Of a stretch of 64,000 bases of DNA, positions 59,883 through 64,000 are shown piece by piece. Made by a program: the position numbers and the translations under genes. Every line of letters begins with the position of its first letter. Within the stretch, counting starts at the first letter, position 1. The notes beneath the pieces were generated by a model that was not told the DNA's origin, did no database searches, and worked only from the letters and a program-made list of their open reading frames with translations. This DNA comes from Mumia quercus. Its GTDB lineage: Bacteria; Actinomycetota; Actinomycetes; Propionibacteriales; Nocardioidaceae. The stretch spans positions 466,074 to 530,073 of the forward strand of contig NZ_JANZYO010000001.1 of the NCBI RefSeq assembly GCF_025506335.1, read 5' to 3'.

Positions 59883-61744
59883 GGCGCGGACGCTACCTGG
59901 ACGATGCGGTGGACCGCGAACCGCTGGACCTTCTGCGTGCGGTGGTCGAACGCGGTGAGCCAGCCCGCATCCACCCGCAACGGGTCGACCACGCGCTCTG
60001 TGCGGGTCCCCGCCTGGTCCATGTAGGCGAGCCACATCCGCTGCTGCAGCTCGGCGGCCTCGCGCAGCTGCGCCATCGTCGCCAGCGACCCCCGCTGGTC
60101 GTCGCGTCCGTCCGCGGGACGCAGCGAGGCCGCCATCTCGCCCGCGCGCAGCCCGGCAACCACCTCGGCCGGGTCAGGGGGAGGTCGCAGGTCGACCTCC
60201 ACCGCCTCGGCCCGGACCTGGCCACGGTCACGGACGCGCAGGACCCCGCCCGCCTCCTCGGCGGCGGCCTGGCGTCCCGACGCGGCGAGGCGCTCGGCGA
60301 GGAGCTCGCTGCGCACCGTGCTGACCAGGACCGTCGGGGCGATCCGGTGGAACGTCGGGCCGAGCACCGGATCGGCGAGCAGCGCCTCGAGCTCGGCCGG
60401 GTCGTCGGCGCGGACGTACGCGGCGGCGTCGCCGAGACGGAGCCGTCCGTGCAGCCGGGCGGTGTCGTCGATCAGGTAGGACAAGGGCTGGGGGATCGGT
60501 GTCGTCGAGATCTCCGCGAGGAACGTATGGATCTCCGACGCCGGCCAGCCCAGGTCCAGCGCACGACGCAGGGACTCGGAGGTGAACCGGAAGACGGTCG
60601 CCCCACCACGGGACTCGACGACCGCGAGGTCCTCGAGTCGCGCGCGGGTCTTCGGCTCGAGGGGACCCGGCGCGACCGCGGTGAGATCGGCCTGCACCAG
60701 CACGTGGGTGACGGCCTCCGGCAGGAGGCCCTCCACCACGTCGCGGGCGTCCGGGAGCCCGAGGACGGCGCCGGCGGGGGACAACGCGTCGAGTGCGACG
60801 ACCCCGAGCCAGGTGGCCTCGCGCAGCGTCCGGCGTACGAGGTCGTCGCGGCCGTCGTCGGCCCGCGGGAGGTGCCACGCCACGGCGTCGACGACGTCCT
60901 CGACGTCGGCGTACGCGGCGCCCTCGGTCGAGGCCAGGGTCCGGAGCACCTGGGCGCGGACGCGGCGGCCGGGGCGGCTCCTCCACGCGGAGGTGAGCGT
61001 GATCCACCGCTCGGCCGCGGACCTTTCGCGCCAGGCGTCGAACGCCGTCGTCGGCGCCCACACCTCGCCCTGCGCCTCGTGGACGGCGCGGCCGAGGAGG
61101 CGCGCAGCGCCGGACAGGTCGAGCAGGAACTCGACCTGCGCCGTGTCGACGCCGAGGAGCGACGCCGCGTTGCGCACGTCCCGCACCCCGTGGCCGCCGG
61201 AGCGCAGCACCGCCGGCGGCTCCTCGCCCCAGGCGGCGAGGAGGTGCTCGACGCGTTGCAGCACCTCCATGACCGAGCCTGCGCTCGCGTGCCGCATCCG
61301 TCGTTCGTCGACCGGGCGCGTGCGCAGCGCGGGCGGGCCGTCGTACGGGCCGCGCGGGCCGAACGTCCGCAGCGCGTCGCGCGCCTCGCGCACGACGTGC
61401 CATCGGTCCGGCTGCCCCCAGACGAGGGCGCTGGCGTGCAGGCGGGCCACCAGCGCGGCGAGCCGGGCGTCGTCGGCGTCGACCTGGCGGCGGAGGTGCG
61501 CGAGGGTGACGGGAGGCTCGAGCGCCGACATGGCTGCCAGGGTCGAGAGGTGGGCGAGGTCGAGCCGGTCCAGCGCCCACGCGACGGACGGCCGCGAGGC
61601 GGCGCGGGAGGCGAGCTGTCCGATGTCGGACGGCGCGGGAGCGGCGAGGTCGGGGCGCGCCCGCAGCAGCACCGTCAGCGCGTCGTCGCTGCGGGCCCGC
61701 AGGTCCTCGGCGAGCGTGCGCGGAGGGGTCTCGGACTCGCTCAT
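59879..61744 (-). CDS. Helicase-associated domain protein with WYL-like C-terminus
   Basis: The 621-residue protein resembles Rv0862c: SDDALTVLLRARPDLAAPAP at the start, a long winged-helix region, the helicase_C_3-type stretch THVLVQADLTAVAPGPLEPK and LSYLIDDTARLHGRLRLGDA, and a WYL-like C-terminus (about 545-621) with RMWLAYMDQAGTRTERVVDP. In mycobacteria this gene adjoins the XPB helicase, so a shared repair role is likely. TACCGT (61752-61757) is seven bases before ATG 61744. Here four genes separate the pair. Confidence 0.87.
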   Translation of the reverse strand: MSESETPPRTLAEDLRARSDDALTVLLRARPDLAAPAPSDIGQLASRAASRPSVAWALDRLDLAHLSTLAAMSALEPPVTLAHLRRQVDADDARLAALVARLHASALVWGQPDRWHVVREARDALRTFGPRGPYDGPPALRTRPVDERRMRHASAGSVMEVLQRVEHLLAAWGEEPPAVLRSGGHGVRDVRNAASLLGVDTAQVEFLLDLSGAARLLGRAVHEAQGEVWAPTTAFDAWRERSAAERWITLTSAWRSRPGRRVRAQVLRTLASTEGAAYADVEDVVDAVAWHLPRADDGRDDLVRRTLREATWLGVVALDALSPAGAVLGLPDARDVVEGLLPEAVTHVLVQADLTAVAPGPLEPKTRARLEDLAVVESRGGATVFRFTSESLRRALDLGWPASEIHTFLAEISTTPIPQPLSYLIDDTARLHGRLRLGDAAAYVRADDPAELEALLADPVLGPTFHRIAPTVLVSTVRSELLAERLAASGRQAAAEEAGGVLRVRDRGQVRAEAVEVDLRPPPDPAEVVAGLRAGEMAASLRPADGRDDQRGSLATMAQLREAAELQQRMWLAYMDQAGTRTERVVDPLRVDAGWLTAFDHRTQKVQRFAVHRIVQVASAP

Positions 61745-61796
61745 CCGTCCCACGGTAGTCCGCGCGGCACAGCGGGTGAGCACTACGCTTCACGAC

Positions 61797-62261
61797 ATGT
61801 CTCGGACTCGTGATCTCCTCGGTCGGCTCGCCTCGGCGCTGGCCCCCACCCGCCGTACGCCGTCGGTCCCGCAGGGGCTGGTGATGGAGTACGCCCCGAA
61901 GCCCGACGGGCGTCCCGACCCGGGCGAGATCGTGTGGACGTGGGTGCCGTACGAGGACGACCCCCGCCAGGGCAAGGACCGGCCGGTGCTGCTGGTCGGC
62001 CGGCGCGGCGACGCGCTGGTCGGAGTCACGATGACGAGCAAGGACCACGACCGCGACGCCGCGGACGAGGCGCGGTGGGGCCGCTACTGGCTCGACATCG
62101 GGTCGGGTTCCTGGGACCGCCAGCGTCGGCCCAGCGAGGTGCGGCTCGACCGCCTCGTCACCGTCGACCCCGCCGCGGTGCGCCGTGAGGGCGCGGTGCT
62201 GGACCGCGCGCGCTTCGACCAGGTCGTCGCCGGTGTGCGGCGCCACGCCCACGTACGGTGA
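61797..62261 (+). CDS. PemK/MazF-like toxin-family protein without adjacent antitoxin
   Basis: The 154-residue protein has the PemK/MazF-type SH3-like barrel: PGEIVWTWVPYEDDPRQGKD, RPVLLVGRRGDALVGVTMTS, SWDRQRRPSEVRLDRLVTVD. The N-terminal 35 residues are a basic extension. MazF toxins are ribosome-independent RNases, but solitary actinobacterial members of this branch are not proven toxins. TACGCT (61784-61789) lies seven bases before ATG 61797. No antitoxin gene flanks it on either side. Confidence 0.82.
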   Translation: MSRTRDLLGRLASALAPTRRTPSVPQGLVMEYAPKPDGRPDPGEIVWTWVPYEDDPRQGKDRPVLLVGRRGDALVGVTMTSKDHDRDAADEARWGRYWLDIGSGSWDRQRRPSEVRLDRLVTVDPAAVRREGAVLDRARFDQVVAGVRRHAHVR

Positions 62262-62273
62262 GCGCGCGCTGAC

Positions 62274-62744
62274 TCAGGAGCGGCTGCGCTCGCGGTGCTG
62301 GCGCACCTTCGCGCGGTTGCCGCAGACCTCCATGGAGCACCACTGCCGCGAGTGGTTCTTCGAGCGGTCGTAGAACGCCCAGCGGCAGTCGTCGGCAGGG
62401 CAGATCTTCACGCGGTCCAAGCGACCCGCGAGCGCCAGCTGCGCGGCGGCGGCGGCGATCTCGGCGCTGACCGTGGTGCCGCGGAGGGCGACGTCGTCAC
62501 CGAGCACCACGTCGATCGCGATCGCGATCGCCTCCGGTGACGTCTCGCCGCCGGCGCGTGCGCGCAGCCGTGCGCGGAGCTCGCGAGCCTCGGCGAGAGT
62601 CGTACGGGTCTGCTCGCGTCCCGACCACGCGGCGTAGGTCGCGACCGACTCGAGGTCGTCGGTGCCCTCCTCGACGTCGAGGGTGTTCAGGAAGGCGACC
62701 ACCCGGTCGGCGGGGTCGGTGCCGAGATCTGCGTACGGGAACAC
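62274..62744 (-). CDS. CGNR zinc-finger regulator 2
   Basis: The 156-residue protein has the ABATE N-terminus [20 protein letters not shown] and the CGNR finger [40 protein letters not shown]. Here the CGNR sequence itself is exact. It is shorter than the first copy and likely regulates the divergent VOC operon. TACACT (62751-62756) is six bases before GTG 62744. A 10-bp perfect inverted repeat lies in the shared promoter. Confidence 0.9.
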   Translation of the reverse strand: MFPYADLGTDPADRVVAFLNTLDVEEGTDDLESVATYAAWSGREQTRTTLAEARELRARLRARAGGETSPEAIAIAIDVVLGDDVALRGTTVSAEIAAAAAQLALAGRLDRVKICPADDCRWAFYDRSKNHSRQWCSMEVCGNRAKVRQHRERSRS

Positions 62745-62750
62745 GAAACC

Positions 62751-62756
62751 AGTGTA
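62751..62756 (-). promoter_or_regulatory. -10 box TACACT of CGNR regulator 2
   Basis: TACACT-N6-GTG (62744) decides the start; longer frames are shadow sequence. Confidence 0.45.
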
Positions 62757-62780
62757 GTGGGATAGCTGGTTGCGCCCTGA

Positions 62781-62817
62781 AGCCGTAACTGGCAAAGTGT
62801 GTTCGCAAGTTACGGCT
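62781..62817. promoter_or_regulatory. 10-bp perfect inverted repeat between CGNR2 and the VOC operon
   Basis: AGCCGTAACT (62781-62790) and AGTTACGGCT (62808-62817) are exact complements 17 nt apart, in the 93-nt divergent gap. AACT centres are 27 bp apart. The adjacent CGNR protein is the obvious candidate binder. Confidence 0.6.
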
Positions 62818-62837
62818 GACCCGACCGAGGAGGAGTC

Positions 62838-62999
62838 ATGCATCCCTGGGCCTCGTACCTGATCACGAAGGACCTCCTGGAGCGCCGCGACCGCCGCCGC
62901 CCGAGCGTGCCGTCGTCGGCGGTCGAGCCGCGCACGGCGCACCGGAGCTCGGCGGCCCTCGGGTCCCGTCCCGTACGCGCGATGGGGTGCGTCGCATGA
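62838..62999 (+). CDS. 53-residue basic protein upstream of the VOC gene
   Basis: This short gene has an excellent ribosome site (GAGGAGGAG) and ATG 62838. The product starts [20 protein letters not shown] and is rich in Arg, Ser and Pro, without membrane helix. Its stop overlaps the VOC start as ATGA, so translation is coupled. Function is unknown: it may be a real small protein or a leader peptide that licenses translation of the VOC gene. Confidence 0.6.
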   Translation: MHPWASYLITKDLLERRDRRRPSVPSSAVEPRTAHRSSAALGSRPVRAMGCVA

Positions 63000-63406
63000 G
63001 CGCCCCCACCGCCACGACCGGCACGGGCGTCACGCTCGGCCTCTACGTGCTCGACTGTCCCGACCCGTGGGAGCTCGCCGCCTTCTACGGCGGGATGCTC
63101 GGCGCCGAGGTGGCGGCCGGTTCGAGCGACGACTGGGTCGAGCTGACCGGTCCGGGCACCGGCCTGGCGTTCCAGCGGGTGGCCCACCACCAGCCGCCCC
63201 GGTGGCCCGACGGGACGCCGCAGCAGGCGCACCTCGACCTTCGTGTGGACCGGTACGAGGAGCCGCACGCGCTCGCGCTGTCCCTCGGGGCGAGGCCGCT
63301 GGATCCGCTCACCCCGCCGAGCGTGGACGAGGCCCGCGACTTCCGCGTCTACGCCGACCCGGCCGGGCATCCCTTCTGCCTCTGCACCTGCGCGCCGGCT
63401 TCCTAG
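62996..63406 (+). CDS. VOC-family (glyoxalase/bleomycin-resistance-like) protein
   Basis: The 136-residue single-module protein has [40 protein letters not shown] and [14 protein letters not shown], the usual VOC beta-alpha-beta pattern with His and Glu metal ligands. Such proteins are isomerases, dioxygenases or antibiotic binders; the activity is not predictable. ATG 62996 overlaps the small gene upstream, and the divergent CGNR regulator probably controls both. Confidence 0.87.
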   Translation: MSAPTATTGTGVTLGLYVLDCPDPWELAAFYGGMLGAEVAAGSSDDWVELTGPGTGLAFQRVAHHQPPRWPDGTPQQAHLDLRVDRYEEPHALALSLGARPLDPLTPPSVDEARDFRVYADPAGHPFCLCTCAPAS

Positions 63407-63451
63407 CGGGCACGGGCGCGTGGTGTCAACCCATGCGATCCCGGGAGCGGG

Positions 63452-63457
63452 TAGTTT
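63452..63457 (+). promoter_or_regulatory. -10 box TAGTTT of the BrkB/YihY gene
   Basis: TAGTTT-N6-GTG (63464), leaderless. Confidence 0.4.
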
Positions 63458-63463
63458 TGCGGG

Positions 63464-64000
63464 GTGTCAGTCGCCGACCGGATCGACCGCTTCCAGCGGA
63501 CTCACCCGTTCGTCGGATTTCCCATCGCCGTCGTCTACAAGTTCTTCGACGACTCCAGCAACTACCTGGCTGCCGCCGTCACCTACTACGCGTTCGTGGC
63601 GATCTTCCCCCTGCTCCTCATCGGCTCGAGCGTCCTGGGCTTCTTCCTCCAGAACGACCAGGCGTTGCGCGAGCAGCTGCTCGACACGGCGGTCGGCAGC
63701 TTCCCGATCATCAGCGACCAGATCGAGAGCACCGAGGGGCTGCACGGATCGACGGCGGCCGTCATCTTCGGTGCCCTGGTCGCGCTCTACGGAGTGCTCG
63801 GGCTCGGCCAGTCCTCGCAGTACGCGATGAACGTCGCCTGGGCGGTTCCGCGCAACTCGCGACCCAACCCGTTCGTGGGGCGGGGACGCAGCCTGGTCAT
63901 GCTGGGCTTCGCCGGTTTCGCGATCCTCGTCATCGCCGGCCTGACCGCCTTCCTGTCCACGAGCCCGTGGTTCTCCGACGAGCACCGGTGGGCCGGATGG
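63464..64000 (+). CDS. YihY/BrkB-family membrane protein, partial
   Basis: The first 179 codons of a multi-pass protein are present and the gene runs off the right edge. Characteristic parts are NYLAAAVTYYAFVAIFPLLL, near residues 32-51, and the loop AMNVAWAVPRNSRPNPFVGR followed by a third helix. The family includes BrkB and was once confused with RNase BN; its function is unknown. GTG 63464 follows TAGTTT by six bases. Confidence 0.9.
   Translation, partial: MSVADRIDRFQRTHPFVGFPIAVVYKFFDDSSNYLAAAVTYYAFVAIFPLLLIGSSVLGFFLQNDQALREQLLDTAVGSFPIISDQIESTEGLHGSTAAVIFGALVALYGVLGLGQSSQYAMNVAWAVPRNSRPNPFVGRGRSLVMLGFAGFAILVIAGLTAFLSTSPWFSDEHRWAGW

Noticed and set aside
61745-61796. Antitoxin gene next to the PemK-like gene
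   Set aside because: Only 52 nt upstream and 12 nt downstream are free; no small frame with antitoxin features.
58265-62744. The two CGNR genes as a recent duplication
   Set aside because: They differ in length (197 and 156 residues) and share little beyond the family pattern, so they are old paralogues or independent genes.

Overview
The window is a gene-dense stretch of a high-GC chromosome with almost every codon ending in G or C. It reads as an actinobacterium. The support is a cysO-type sulfur carrier, DUF3263, DUF4235, SigE-family and LytR_C genes, tandem CIRCE elements before groEL, GAF-ANTAR and XPB-type helicase genes, and many start codons placed 6-7 nt after a TAnnnT -10 box (leaderless genes). 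The mix (IcmF, a form II CO-dehydrogenase-like operon, an iron-redox/CDGSH pair) suggests a soil member of the Propionibacteriales such as Nocardioidaceae. That placement is an inference. I saw no rRNA, tRNA, insertion sequence, prophage or CRISPR array.

Layout. 1-7.2 kb: a Dcu-type dicarboxylate transporter (cut by the window edge), an M20 dipeptidase, a BtuF-like receptor, a coiled-coil membrane protein, and fused isobutyryl-CoA mutase icmF divergent from a MarR regulator across an 18-bp palindrome. 7.3-12.8 kb: a membrane protein and MBL hydrolase, then a stress-like block of sigma factor, topoisomerase IB, DUF6098, CYP152-type P450 and DUF4235. 12.9-19.9 kb: glycosyltransferase, GAF-ANTAR, a tightly overlapped minus-strand operon (haem-oxygenase-like iron enzyme, CDGSH protein, zinc alcohol dehydrogenase, then a membrane protein), AI-2E-family permease, ung and DUF202. 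19.9-30 kb: an ECF sigma factor with a membrane partner, MFS permease, acetyltransferase, the trehalose genes otsA and otsB on opposite strands, and a CPBP protease gene that needs a frameshift. 30-32.2 kb: SAM riboswitch, thrC, cysO and cspA with a structured leader. 32.2-36.4 kb: EamA exporter and divergent LysR gene, two CIRCE sites, groEL, a strong terminator and a broken beta-propeller gene remnant.

36.4-42 kb: a PaiB-like protein, phosphoesterase, cell-wall amidase, membrane proteins and a second M20 peptidase. 42-50.5 kb: a molybdenum hydroxylase cluster comprising a MobA-like nucleotidyltransferase, a MoxR ATPase and a VWA protein (CoxD/CoxE type), XdhC, coxS, coxL, coxM and coxG. It carries the form II AYRGAGR active-site motif and a CRP-like palindrome on the coxS promoter. 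51.6-54.7 kb: pyruvate formate-lyase and its activase, an oxygen-sensitive pair. 54.7-64 kb: a small secreted calcium-repeat protein, two DinB-like proteins, an XPB helicase and its helicase-associated/WYL partner, two CGNR zinc-finger regulators each beside inverted repeats, a thioesterase, an orphan PemK/MazF-like toxin, a VOC protein with a 53-codon leader gene, and a BrkB/YihY membrane protein cut by the right edge.

Taken together the region suits an aerobe that copes with starvation and low oxygen: trace-gas-type molybdenum hydroxylase, B12-dependent C4 acyl-CoA rearrangement, mixed-acid capacity through PFL, trehalose synthesis and several stress sigma/regulator modules. No single unmistakably new system is present. 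The most unusual items are a cysO gene whose product ends Gly-Gly-Cys beneath a SAM riboswitch with thrC, a cspA leader that pairs its own ribosome-binding site, and the dense set of leaderless starts.
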